Of a stretch of 47,515 nt of DNA, positions 35,169 through 42,685 are shown in pieces. Position 1 is the first letter of the stretch. Each line of letters starts with the position of its first letter. A program made the translations under genes and the position numbers. The notes beneath the pieces were generated by a model, which worked only from the letters and a program-made list of their open reading frames with translations, searched no databases and was not told where the DNA came from. Source of the stretch: a virus; IMG/VR virus record IMGVR_UViG_3300035034_000318, positions 1-47,515 of that record; one strand, written 5' to 3'.

Positions 35169-36647
35169 ATGGCTTATCAGATAGATAGATACAACAGGAC
35201 GTTGTTGACGTTGGTCGAGGACGGCACAATTGACTCGAGTACCGATCTTCGATTCATTGGTAAAAATTATGCCGGGTACGGCGAGATTCATAACGAAAAC
35301 TTCCTGTTTTTGTTAGAGAACTTTTCTGGCGCAAATCCACCGCCAAAGGCCTTAAGCGGGCAACTATGGTTCGACAACAGCCAGGGCAAATTGAAGTATT
35401 ATGACGGAACAATATGGCGGGCTACCGGTGGCAGCGAAGTAACTGGGACGGCACCGCTTGGTTTAAGCACGGGTGATTTTTGGTGGGATAGTGGCAACGA
35501 TCAACTTTATGTATACAACGGAATTGAGTTTGTACTTATTGGTCCTGAAGGAGTCGGAGCAGGCTTAACAAAGATGGTTAGCCAAACTGTATTAGACAGC
35601 ACTAGCAGTCCAAGAGATGTTATAGTTGCGTTTATTGATGACAGCCCAATTTCAATCTTTTCAGCTACTTCTTTTACAATAAACACCAGCGAAGACCTAA
35701 GTGAGACTGGCTACGACGTTATTAATCGAGGCATTACTCTAAGGGATTCGACAGACGGATATACAACTTCGGATTACAGGTTTACAGGAACTGCAACAAA
35801 CGCAGATTCATTAAACAGACGGCCAGCTGCTGATTTTATAACAGCTGATAATCCTGACTTTGTAAACCGAATCACTACGGGAATTTCGGGAATGTCTATT
35901 GCAAGTGCTTTCAATTTTGAGGCACTTACTGGTGGTCCTAATCCGTTACGTGGTGTAATTCGCAATGAAAGCGGAGCAAACAACGAAATACACTTTAGAA
36001 CAATGGACGCTGTGGGTAATTCAGTTCATAGCTTAACAGTTAATAGCACAGGTTTGTTGCCCGGAGCAACAAATACATTTAATTTAGGCTCTCCTACTCT
36101 CCGATTTAAAGAGATATACGCAGATTCGTTTAGTGGAGGCGGAGCCAGCAAAGCAGATTCACTATTCCTTAGCGGAACTACTTATCTAAGTGCTTCTGTT
36201 ATTGCTGTTCCTAACACAATTGTTGCACGTTCGGCAAACAACGTCGTCTTTGCTAGTGAATTTAACGGAATAGCCACCAGCGCAAAGTATGCTGACTTGG
36301 CAGAAAAATATACAACTGACTATGAATACTCTGTGGGCACTATTATGGCAGTGGGAGGAACAGAAGAAACAACTGTTGCTAGTTCAGGTAGTGTTCCGAT
36401 TGGCGTAGTATCAGAAAAACCTGCTTTCTTAATGAACTCCGAAGCAGACGGACAGTCGTTGGCACTAAAAGGCCGAGTTCCGGTTCGAGTTGTAGGTAGC
36501 GTACAAAAAGGAGACCCTGTATACGTCCTTAATAACGGCATAGGGTCTGCTGAAATGGCACTTACTAACGGAATAATGGTCGGTATTGCGTTAGAGGGTA
36601 AAGAAACCGCTCAAGAAGGCCTGGTTGAGTGTGTGCTCAAGGTATAA
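35169..36647 (+). CDS. Fibre-like structural protein, paralogue 3
   Basis: A 492-residue protein with the same N-terminal module: I-G-K-N-Y-A-G-Y-G-E, N-E-N-F-L-F-L-L-E-N-F, G-Q-L-W-F-D-N, G-D-F-W-W-D-S, Y-N-G-I-E-F-V-L-I-G-P. Its C-terminal 120 residues are a distinct domain: A-D-L-A-E-K-Y, then Y-S-V-G-T-I-M-A-V-G-G, P-I-G-V-V-S-E-K-P-A-F-L-M-N and G-R-V-P-V-R-V-V-G. I recall this type of ending in many marine phage fibre proteins; its function is not established from sequence. The start has AAAGGGGA about 10 bases upstream. Confidence 0.75.
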   Translation: MAYQIDRYNRTLLTLVEDGTIDSSTDLRFIGKNYAGYGEIHNENFLFLLENFSGANPPPKALSGQLWFDNSQGKLKYYDGTIWRATGGSEVTGTAPLGLSTGDFWWDSGNDQLYVYNGIEFVLIGPEGVGAGLTKMVSQTVLDSTSSPRDVIVAFIDDSPISIFSATSFTINTSEDLSETGYDVINRGITLRDSTDGYTTSDYRFTGTATNADSLNRRPAADFITADNPDFVNRITTGISGMSIASAFNFEALTGGPNPLRGVIRNESGANNEIHFRTMDAVGNSVHSLTVNSTGLLPGATNTFNLGSPTLRFKEIYADSFSGGGASKADSLFLSGTTYLSASVIAVPNTIVARSANNVVFASEFNGIATSAKYADLAEKYTTDYEYSVGTIMAVGGTEETTVASSGSVPIGVVSEKPAFLMNSEADGQSLALKGRVPVRVVGSVQKGDPVYVLNNGIGSAEMALTNGIMVGIALEGKETAQEGLVECVLKV

Positions 36648-36650
36648 ATA
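36643..36650 (+). promoter_or_regulatory. Perfect T4-type late promoter (TATAAATA)
   Basis: TATAAATA at 36643-36650 is identical to the T4 late consensus and overlaps the TAA stop (36645-36647) of the upstream gene. The transcript would start near 36657, with AAGGA and the ATG at 36677 following. Confidence 0.75.
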
Positions 36651-36676
36651 AACTACATAGTTAACAAGGAAACATG

Positions 36677-37687
36677 ATGGCAGTTACTCCAGGCTCGCGA
36701 ATCTTAGCAGCAGAATATAACAGCTTACAGAACAGAATAGCAACTGTGTTGGGCAACGGCACAGCCGCATTCGGATACGGGCAGCCGGTCTCTAGTGCCC
36801 CAGTAAGCGGCGGCACTGTAGTGACTGCTGACAGACTGAAAAAGATCCGGAATGACATAGAGTTGGTGTACACACACCAAACTGGTAATTTGCTAAATCT
36901 TGTCGAAATTGACGTAGGTGACGTAATTGGCGCAGCACAAAGTGGCACTGATCTCACATTTAATTCTAACGGAAGTTATACTTTTAACAACCCTGACCAG
37001 ACTAAGGGGTTTTTAGATTACTTAACTGCAATGAGTGCTATAGAAGTAAATAGGTACGCTGTTGTTCCTGGACAACAAGAGTACGTTCCCTCTGTAGTAT
37101 CTGATCAGCGTACTGGATCATGGAGTTACGGTGCTGTTACTTCCGAAATCGAAATTCGGTTTTCTACTCCTGATGCTCGTCGCCACTTCTTTAATTCTGG
37201 CGGCGAACTAGAAATTTCGGGAGTAATTAATAACTTAGCTTCTGGTTCGCCTAGCTACACACGAAACCTAGGCTGGCAACAGATTATTCAGAATCCCGGT
37301 CTTATAAGAATTAATCATGATTCGGTTAGTGTTTCAAATGCCGGCGGTAGTGGTGTTACTCTAGCACAAGGTAGTAACTATGGAAATTCTCAGCTAACCA
37401 GCGCGTATGCTGAAATTTTTAGAAAGCGTGCAGACGCCGGCGTGTACACAAACAGCTATTGGTCAATATCAGCACGGGCGCTAACTGCTTCTATTATTAA
37501 ACTTAGGGTGCAACTAGTAGACGGTGGACCAGAAAGTAACTTAGATGGCACTGCCCGAGGCAGCGTGTATGGTGGAGTTAAAGAACCAGTAACTGCTGAT
37601 ATTGTTATGAGGTACGGCGGCAAACGCGCAGCAGCCGCAGTTGAAGTTCCGTTTCCTTCATTCGTAATAGTAAATAGTTTCCAATAA
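36677..37687 (+). CDS. Virion structural protein, unknown role
   Basis: A 336-residue protein. Two ATGs lie in tandem (36674 and 36677); AAGGA is six bases before the second, so I choose 36677. It begins with a helical segment (I-L-A-A-E-Y-N-S-L-Q-N-R-I-A) followed by beta-rich sequence with G-Y-G-Q-P-V and many Ser/Gly/Thr; Y-W-S-I-S-A-R-A-L and Y-G-G-V-K-E-P-V-T-A-D-I near the end resemble fibre or capsid-decoration domains. It closes the late structural block and has the strongest late-promoter match in the window. I do not recognise the family. Confidence 0.6.
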   Translation: MAVTPGSRILAAEYNSLQNRIATVLGNGTAAFGYGQPVSSAPVSGGTVVTADRLKKIRNDIELVYTHQTGNLLNLVEIDVGDVIGAAQSGTDLTFNSNGSYTFNNPDQTKGFLDYLTAMSAIEVNRYAVVPGQQEYVPSVVSDQRTGSWSYGAVTSEIEIRFSTPDARRHFFNSGGELEISGVINNLASGSPSYTRNLGWQQIIQNPGLIRINHDSVSVSNAGGSGVTLAQGSNYGNSQLTSAYAEIFRKRADAGVYTNSYWSISARALTASIIKLRVQLVDGGPESNLDGTARGSVYGGVKEPVTADIVMRYGGKRAAAAVEVPFPSFVIVNSFQ

Positions 37688-37690
37688 CGA

Positions 37691-37719
37691 TTGACAAGAG
37701 TGCTCTTATGTCATAATAT
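37691..37719 (+). promoter_or_regulatory. Host-type (sigma-70) promoter opening the accessory cluster
   Basis: TTGACA (37691-37696), 17-base spacer, TAATAT (37714-37719). The transcript start is expected near 37726, leaving a leader with AGGAG at 37731 before the ATG at 37742. The spacer contains the inverted repeat AAGAG-TG-CTCTT, a possible operator. Confidence 0.7.
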
Positions 37720-37741
37720 ATAGTATGACTAGGAGAATTTA

Positions 37742-38095
37742 ATGGATGAACGACTCGAAAAAGCTTTAGACTTTTCAAACTATATGATTACGCTTAACAA
37801 CCAAAAGCGCATTCTTAAAGAACAGTTCCGTGAACAAATCATTTTTTATCACGCTGGCGCCCAGTTTACTGTGACCAAAGAGCTACTAACATTTGTTACT
37901 ATGTTAGTAGAAACTGAGCACGTTGAAAACGTGGTGCTAGTTGACGATAACGAAACCCCTGCAAAAATCGAAAACTTAGAAGCGTTCTTAGACGACATTA
38001 TGGACGTCTACTTCTCTGCTACTAACACGTTTCACACCGAGTACACTAAACTTAAGAACAATCGTTCTGTGGAGAAACTAACAGACTATGAGTAA
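37742..38095 (+). CDS. Small conserved-type protein, first gene of the accessory operon
   Basis: A 117-residue acidic, mostly helical protein: A-L-D-F-S-N-Y-M near the N-terminus, a short beta part (A-Q-F-T-V-T-K-E-L-L), a central L-V-E-T-E-H-V-E-N-V-V-L-V-D-D-N, and a C-terminal helix ending R-S-V-E-K-L. I recall similar small proteins in marine T4-like phages, with no known function. It has a strong AGGAG six bases upstream and its own promoter, and its end overlaps the first glycosyltransferase by 8 bp. Confidence 0.6.
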   Translation: MDERLEKALDFSNYMITLNNQKRILKEQFREQIIFYHAGAQFTVTKELLTFVTMLVETEHVENVVLVDDNETPAKIENLEAFLDDIMDVYFSATNTFHTEYTKLKNNRSVEKLTDYE

Positions 38096-38933
38096 AGGTG
38101 TACTGGTATTTGCTCGCAACAACTATCAAATTGATTACATAAAACAGGCATACTTCCTCGCACGCCGAGTTTCGAAATATCTTAGCCTGCCGACTACGGT
38201 CGTTACGGACAGTAAAGACTACCTTTTGTGGAAGTATCCGGACGCTGAATCTGTATTTGATCACGTTATTATAGCAGACTGTAGCGACATGCCTGGTGAT
38301 AAAGTGTTTTACGACGGTGCTATGGTTTCTAAAACTCTTCGTTGGAGAAATGGTGACAGACCAGACTCGTACAATTTATCACCATACGACGAGACCCTAG
38401 TTTTAGATACCGATGTTGTAATTTGTAATGACATATTCTTAAAATGTTTTTCGGATCAAAACGACTTATTAATGTACAAAGAAAGCACTGACATTACTGG
38501 CATTGATAGGGGCAAGGAATTTATTACTATCTCAGACACTAGTGTTGATTTTTATTGGGCGACTGTGATCTTCTTTCGTAAAACCGAAACTAACAAAACC
38601 TTCTTTGACCTAGTTCGACACATACAAGATAATTGGGATCACTATAGGCATATTTTTCAACTGCGTACCAGCCAGTATAGAAATGATTTCTCGTTCAGTA
38701 TTGCAGCGCATATTATGAATGGGTACCAGTCTGGCAATTTTATTATGCCGGTGCCCGGGAAGTTGTACTACGTTACAGATAAATCTATACTTTGGCAGAT
38801 TGCTAGCGATAGCTTGCTCATATTGCTAGAGAAGCCCAAACATAACGGCGAATACACAGCTCTTAGAATAAAGAATGCTAACGTCCACGTAATGAATAAG
38901 TTTAGTTTAAATAGGTGCATTGATGAACAGTAG
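38088..38933 (+). CDS. Glycosyltransferase, GT-A fold, DxD type (copy 1)
   Basis: A 281-residue protein with the layout of nucleotide-sugar transferases: an N-terminal Rossmann-like strand (G-V-L-V-F-A-R-N-N) followed by a helix, V-V-T-D-S-K-D, and the metal/nucleotide-binding strand L-V-L-D-T-D-V-V-I (about residues 103-111). Later come F-Y-W-A-T-V-I-F-F-R-K-T and a C-terminal acceptor-side region. It is followed by, and related to, the next gene. The donor sugar and acceptor cannot be told from sequence. GGAGA lies 12 bases upstream of the start. It ends with TAG, the only true TAG stop I find in the window. Confidence 0.72.
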   Translation: MSKGVLVFARNNYQIDYIKQAYFLARRVSKYLSLPTTVVTDSKDYLLWKYPDAESVFDHVIIADCSDMPGDKVFYDGAMVSKTLRWRNGDRPDSYNLSPYDETLVLDTDVVICNDIFLKCFSDQNDLLMYKESTDITGIDRGKEFITISDTSVDFYWATVIFFRKTETNKTFFDLVRHIQDNWDHYRHIFQLRTSQYRNDFSFSIAAHIMNGYQSGNFIMPVPGKLYYVTDKSILWQIASDSLLILLEKPKHNGEYTALRIKNANVHVMNKFSLNRCIDEQ

Positions 38934-39759
38934 AGGTTTCTTAATATACGCAGAAGGAAAAGAGTATGTCAAGCAGGCATACCTTTGTGCATTAAGCATC
39001 AAGGCCAGCGGTAACAAATACCCGGTTAGCATTGTTACTAGTAACAAGGTTCTCAAAAAGCACGAAAAGGCGTTTGACAAGATTATTAAAGTGCCTTGGT
39101 ACGAGGCTAGTAACAGCCGATTTAAGTCAGAGAACCGCTGGAAACTGTACCATGCCACCCCTTACGATCAAACAATTGTTTTAGACAGTGACATATTGGT
39201 ACTAGACAATCAAGAGTCGTTTTGGAAATTCCTTGACAACTATGATCTTTACTTCCCTTGCAAAGTTTTTAATTATCGCGGTAATTTAGTAGATGAAAAA
39301 ATGAATCCGTATAGGGCAGCATTTCGTGAGAATGACTTACCCAACTTCTATAACGCGGTGCACTATTTTAGAAAAAGTGAGCTAGCACATACGTTTTATG
39401 AATGGGTAGAGCTAGTAACTAAAAATTGGGAACTGTTTTACGGGAACTTCTGCAAAGAACACTACCCGACAGAACCTAGCATGGACATTACTACTTCTAT
39501 TGTGTCTCGCATTTTAGATATTGACGACGACATATCGAATGTTGGCTACTCAGCGCCGCATATTAAGCACATGAAACCTGCTCTACAGGATTGGGAATCA
39601 GTACCGGATCTATGGCAACAACGTATTGGTGTGTATCTTACTGATGACGTTCGACTCAAGGTAGGTAACCATTTACAGAACGGAGTGTTTCATTATACGG
39701 AAAACACCTTTGTTACTGCTGAAATAATACGGAAATATGAACAATGTCTAAAAAGATGA
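38923..39759 (+). CDS. Glycosyltransferase, GT-A fold, DxD type (copy 2)
   Basis: A 278-residue relative of the gene before it. I start at the ATG at 38923 (AGGTG five bases upstream) rather than the TTG at 38920; it overlaps the previous stop by 11 bp. Shared features are G-F-L-I-Y-A-E-G-K-E-Y-V-K-Q-A-Y at the start, V-S-I-V-T-S-N, and the DxD strand I-V-L-D-S-D-I-L-V-L (about residues 82-91), then a F-Y-N-A-V-H-Y-F-R-K-S segment matching the first copy's Y-W-A-T-V-I-F-F-R-K-T. The two probably arose by duplication and may add successive sugars. Substrates are unknown. Confidence 0.75.
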   Translation: MNSRGFLIYAEGKEYVKQAYLCALSIKASGNKYPVSIVTSNKVLKKHEKAFDKIIKVPWYEASNSRFKSENRWKLYHATPYDQTIVLDSDILVLDNQESFWKFLDNYDLYFPCKVFNYRGNLVDEKMNPYRAAFRENDLPNFYNAVHYFRKSELAHTFYEWVELVTKNWELFYGNFCKEHYPTEPSMDITTSIVSRILDIDDDISNVGYSAPHIKHMKPALQDWESVPDLWQQRIGVYLTDDVRLKVGNHLQNGVFHYTENTFVTAEIIRKYEQCLKR

Positions 39760-40322
39760 TGTATGTTAAGTTTGACCAAAAGACTGGCACAGTTATAGGT
39801 GTTAGAGGTAAAGAGTACACTGAAGAAAATTCTATTCCGGTAGAACTTGCTGAAGTACAGGATATACTTGACGGCATTGTATTAGCTGACGAGTACGAAG
39901 TAAGATATAACACTAAACTCAAACAGATGGAGTTTGCCAAACGAAATGATAATAAGATTGTTGGCAACTCAATAAACGACTTTATATACGAAATGCCAGT
40001 TAAATTGATAGAAGATCCGGACATTATAGTGGTCCAAGATATCGTTAATACGTGCTGGAAAATACACATCGGCGCACGGCTAGGTAGTAGTTTAAGAAAT
40101 AAAGGTGTAGGCATAAGTGACAGAATGATGTTGAGCATAACGGCCAAAGGAGATCCGAACGTTCTTTACAAAACTCTTTTTGTTGAGCTTAGTGACATAG
40201 TTCGTAATAATTACGTAGTACTGCCGTTTACTATGTTATTTGAAAGTACCTCACAGCCGATAAGTGTATATACATCGCGCAGATTTGACACGTACCAATT
40301 TAAAAGGATCTTTAATGAGTAA
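39744..40322 (+). CDS. Unknown protein between the glycosyltransferases
   Basis: A 192-residue protein starting at an ATG overlapping the preceding gene by 16 bp and ending with an 8-bp overlap onto the next. The N-terminus M-M-Y-V-K-F-D-Q-K-T-G-T-V-I-G-V suggests a small beta-hairpin domain. The middle has V-K-L-I-E-D-P-D-I-I-V-V-Q-D and C-W-K-I-H-I-G, and the end is beta-rich (V-Y-T-S-R-R-F-D-T-Y). It has one cysteine, no membrane segment, and no nucleotide-binding or catalytic motif. The overlaps say it is made with the glycosyltransferases. It is a candidate for a scaffold or for the modified substrate, but nothing in the sequence proves either. Confidence 0.6.
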   Translation: MSKKMMYVKFDQKTGTVIGVRGKEYTEENSIPVELAEVQDILDGIVLADEYEVRYNTKLKQMEFAKRNDNKIVGNSINDFIYEMPVKLIEDPDIIVVQDIVNTCWKIHIGARLGSSLRNKGVGISDRMMLSITAKGDPNVLYKTLFVELSDIVRNNYVVLPFTMLFESTSQPISVYTSRRFDTYQFKRIFNE

Positions 40323-41217
40323 TAAGATAAGAGTTGTAGATCAGGATATTATCTTTCTATCCTATGACGAGCCGAACGCAGAAAAAAACTACGCAGACCT
40401 TTGCTCTAAGGTGCCTTGGGCTAAGCGTGTACACGGCGTTAAAGGTAGCGATGCAGCGCATAAAGCCTGTGCATCGCTATCCGAAACTGAGTACTTTGTT
40501 ACTGTAGATGCTGATAACATAATTGACTCTAGTTTTCTAAACGTAGAAGTAGACACGGAAGAACTAGGATTATCGTCCGACCACGTGTTTAGTTGGTGCG
40601 GCAATGTACATGTTAATGGACTGCGGTACGGCAACGGCGGCTTAAAAATGTGGACTCGTAAATTTGTTAACGAGATGAAAACACATGAGAACGCTGTTGA
40701 AGACGACCACCGCAGTGTGGTAGAGTTTTGTTTTAATCACTTGTATTATCAGTTTAATGCGAATTATAGCACTAGCTACACAAACGAGACACCGTTCCAA
40801 GCATGGCGTGCAGGATTTCGAGAAGGTGTAAAGATGAGTTTAGACCAAGGTGCTAAAGCTCCGACCATAAAGAATGTTTGGTGGCAAAATTACCAGAGAT
40901 TACTAGTATGGTGCAACATCGGTGCCGACACGAAAAACGGTACGTGGAGCATGTTAGGTGCCCGAGAAGGCGCATACCTAACTAACTGTACAGATTGGGA
41001 TTATACACAGGTTAGAGATTTTGAATACCTAACCGGTTACTGGAATTCTATGTACAAAGACACAGACGAAGCTGCTGCTAACGATAAGTCTGTAGCAACT
41101 GGCGCATTGTTGCAGGCCAAGACTGGCATCGAGATTGCAGATCTTAATGCAGACGGATCCAAATTCTTTAAGCAAGTGTACGAAAACACGCCACGAATTA
41201 TTGGTAGGAAAGTATGA
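40315..41217 (+). CDS. GT-A-like nucleotide-sugar transferase domain protein
   Basis: A 300-residue protein. I start at the ATG at 40315, with AAGGA just upstream; an earlier ATG at 40264 lies inside the previous gene. It begins D-I-I-F-L-S-Y-D-E-P-N-A-E-K-N-Y, then A-K-R-V-H-G-V-K-G-S-D-A-A-H-K-A, and a metal-binding-like V-T-V-D-A-D-N-I-I (about residues 63-71), the order of GT2-like GT-A domains. N-G-L-R-Y-G-N-G-G-L-K-M-W and F-Q-A-W-R-A-G-F-R-E follow and are repeated in the protein encoded at 42686. The role is presumably sugar transfer; a non-catalytic sugar-nucleotide binder is possible. Its stop overlaps the next start (ATGA). Confidence 0.68.
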   Translation: MSNKIRVVDQDIIFLSYDEPNAEKNYADLCSKVPWAKRVHGVKGSDAAHKACASLSETEYFVTVDADNIIDSSFLNVEVDTEELGLSSDHVFSWCGNVHVNGLRYGNGGLKMWTRKFVNEMKTHENAVEDDHRSVVEFCFNHLYYQFNANYSTSYTNETPFQAWRAGFREGVKMSLDQGAKAPTIKNVWWQNYQRLLVWCNIGADTKNGTWSMLGAREGAYLTNCTDWDYTQVRDFEYLTGYWNSMYKDTDEAAANDKSVATGALLQAKTGIEIADLNADGSKFFKQVYENTPRIIGRKV

Positions 41218-42617
41218 GCGACGACATAAACAGCAGATTAATAGCAGTAACGCAGATACTAGACGAAGTTGGACCGGGATTTTGTTTGGCTAAATGGAAA
41301 CAAGTAACTTTACACCTCCATGCTGGCTTAACTCATAGCTGTCATCACCCAGTAGCACACAAAATTCCAGTTGAAGAACTAAAAGATAATCCTAGTGCCT
41401 TGCATAACACTAAGTTTAAAAAGCAGCAACGGAAGATGATGCTCGAAGGCAAGCGCCCGGACGAGTGCAATTACTGCTGGCGAGTAGAGGATAGTAACAA
41501 AGACGCGATAAGCGACAGAACTTACAAGTCAGCAGAACCTTGGGCAATGCCCTACGCAAAAGAGGTTAAGTCACAGTCTTGGGACGAAGATGTTGTTCCT
41601 ACTTATTTAGAAGTTAGCTTCAGCCACGTCTGCAACTTTAAGTGCAGTTATTGTGGACCTCAAGTTAGTAGCAAATGGCTAGACGAAATAAAAAAACACG
41701 GGGCATACCCTACAAGTTCGCCGTTTAACAGTCTAGAGCCGATGAAACAACAAGGCACTATTCCTATTCCCACTAGAGAATTTAACCCTTATGTGGATGC
41801 ATTTTGGAAGTGGTTTCCTGATATTTCTGATAAGTTGCATCACTTTAGGATAACAGGTGGTGAGCCACTATTATCTAGAGACACATTTAAAATGTTAGAC
41901 TATATAATAGAAAACCCGATGCCGAACTTAGAATTTTCCATTAACAGCAATATGTGTGTACCTGCTGCACTATTTGAAAAGTTTATGGATAAGATTAAGA
42001 TTATTTGTAGCGAAGGAAAAGTAAAAAAGTTTAAAATCTTTACAAGTGCAGAAGCATACGGCGCCCAAGCCGAATATATTAGGCACGGTCTTGATTACAA
42101 CGAATGGTTGTTTAATATTCGACGTGTGTTGACAGAAGTGCCCGAAGCATCGTTTACCTGTATGTGCACATACAACATCTTAAGTATGCTTACTTTTGAC
42201 AAATTTCTGGAAGATATATTAGCAATAAAGAAAGAATTCGGTGGCCATAAACGCAAAAGTATTCCTATAATATTAGATGTACCGTATCTAAATTACCCCG
42301 AGCACCAGACTATAAAGATCGCACCGTCGGAATGGAATGTACAGTATATTGGTAAGCAATTGAAGTTTATACTAGACAATCTAGAAGACTGCAACGACTT
42401 GTCAAAAGCAAACTATGGTTTTTATAGCTGGGAGGCTGACAAGTTTAGTAGGTTACAAGATATATTTGTTACTGAACAGTTAGATACGCATCGAATAGAT
42501 GCCCTTCGAAAAGACTTTATTATATTTGTCGACGAACACGATCGTCGAAGAGGAACAGATTTCTTAAAAACATTCCCTGAAATGGCAGGAGTCTATAAAG
42601 AATGGAAGGCGTTATAA
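41214..42617 (+). CDS. Radical-SAM enzyme with N-terminal twitch-like cysteines
   Basis: A 467-residue protein. The radical-SAM motif C-N-F-K-C-S-Y-C (C140, C144, C147) binds the cluster that cleaves S-adenosylmethionine, and G-G-E-P follows at about 215-218. Ahead of this domain are extra cysteines: C43 in H-S-C-H-H and C85/C88 in E-C-N-Y-C-W. They could hold an auxiliary iron-sulphur cluster, an N-terminal version of the twitch/SPASM arrangement that is normally C-terminal. AGGAAA precedes the start, and the ATG overlaps the upstream TGA. The substrate is unknown; relatives modify peptides, sugars or nucleosides. An intergenic hairpin and a promoter follow. Confidence 0.82.
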   Translation: MSDDINSRLIAVTQILDEVGPGFCLAKWKQVTLHLHAGLTHSCHHPVAHKIPVEELKDNPSALHNTKFKKQQRKMMLEGKRPDECNYCWRVEDSNKDAISDRTYKSAEPWAMPYAKEVKSQSWDEDVVPTYLEVSFSHVCNFKCSYCGPQVSSKWLDEIKKHGAYPTSSPFNSLEPMKQQGTIPIPTREFNPYVDAFWKWFPDISDKLHHFRITGGEPLLSRDTFKMLDYIIENPMPNLEFSINSNMCVPAALFEKFMDKIKIICSEGKVKKFKIFTSAEAYGAQAEYIRHGLDYNEWLFNIRRVLTEVPEASFTCMCTYNILSMLTFDKFLEDILAIKKEFGGHKRKSIPIILDVPYLNYPEHQTIKIAPSEWNVQYIGKQLKFILDNLEDCNDLSKANYGFYSWEADKFSRLQDIFVTEQLDTHRIDALRKDFIIFVDEHDRRRGTDFLKTFPEMAGVYKEWKAL

Positions 42618-42618
42618 G

Positions 42619-42651
42619 CTAGTGCGTTAGTGGTCGTGACGCATTGGCTAG
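42619..42651 (+). other. Intergenic imperfect hairpin, possible weak terminator
   Basis: CTAG-TGCGT pairs with ACGCA-(TTGG)-CTAG across an 11-nt loop. It sits between the stop of the radical-SAM gene and the -35 of the next promoter. There is no T-run, so an intrinsic terminator is unlikely; it may be an RNA end structure or operator. Confidence 0.3.
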
Positions 42652-42680
42652 TTGACGTATTTAATAAAAGGTGATATAAT
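42652..42680 (+). promoter_or_regulatory. Host-type (sigma-70) promoter inside the accessory cluster
   Basis: TTGACG (42652-42657), a 17-base spacer, TATAAT (42675-42680). The -10 is perfect and the -35 has one mismatch. The expected start of transcription (42686-42688) coincides with the ATG of the next gene, so the message would be leaderless. Confidence 0.72.
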
Positions 42681-42685
42681 AAGTT

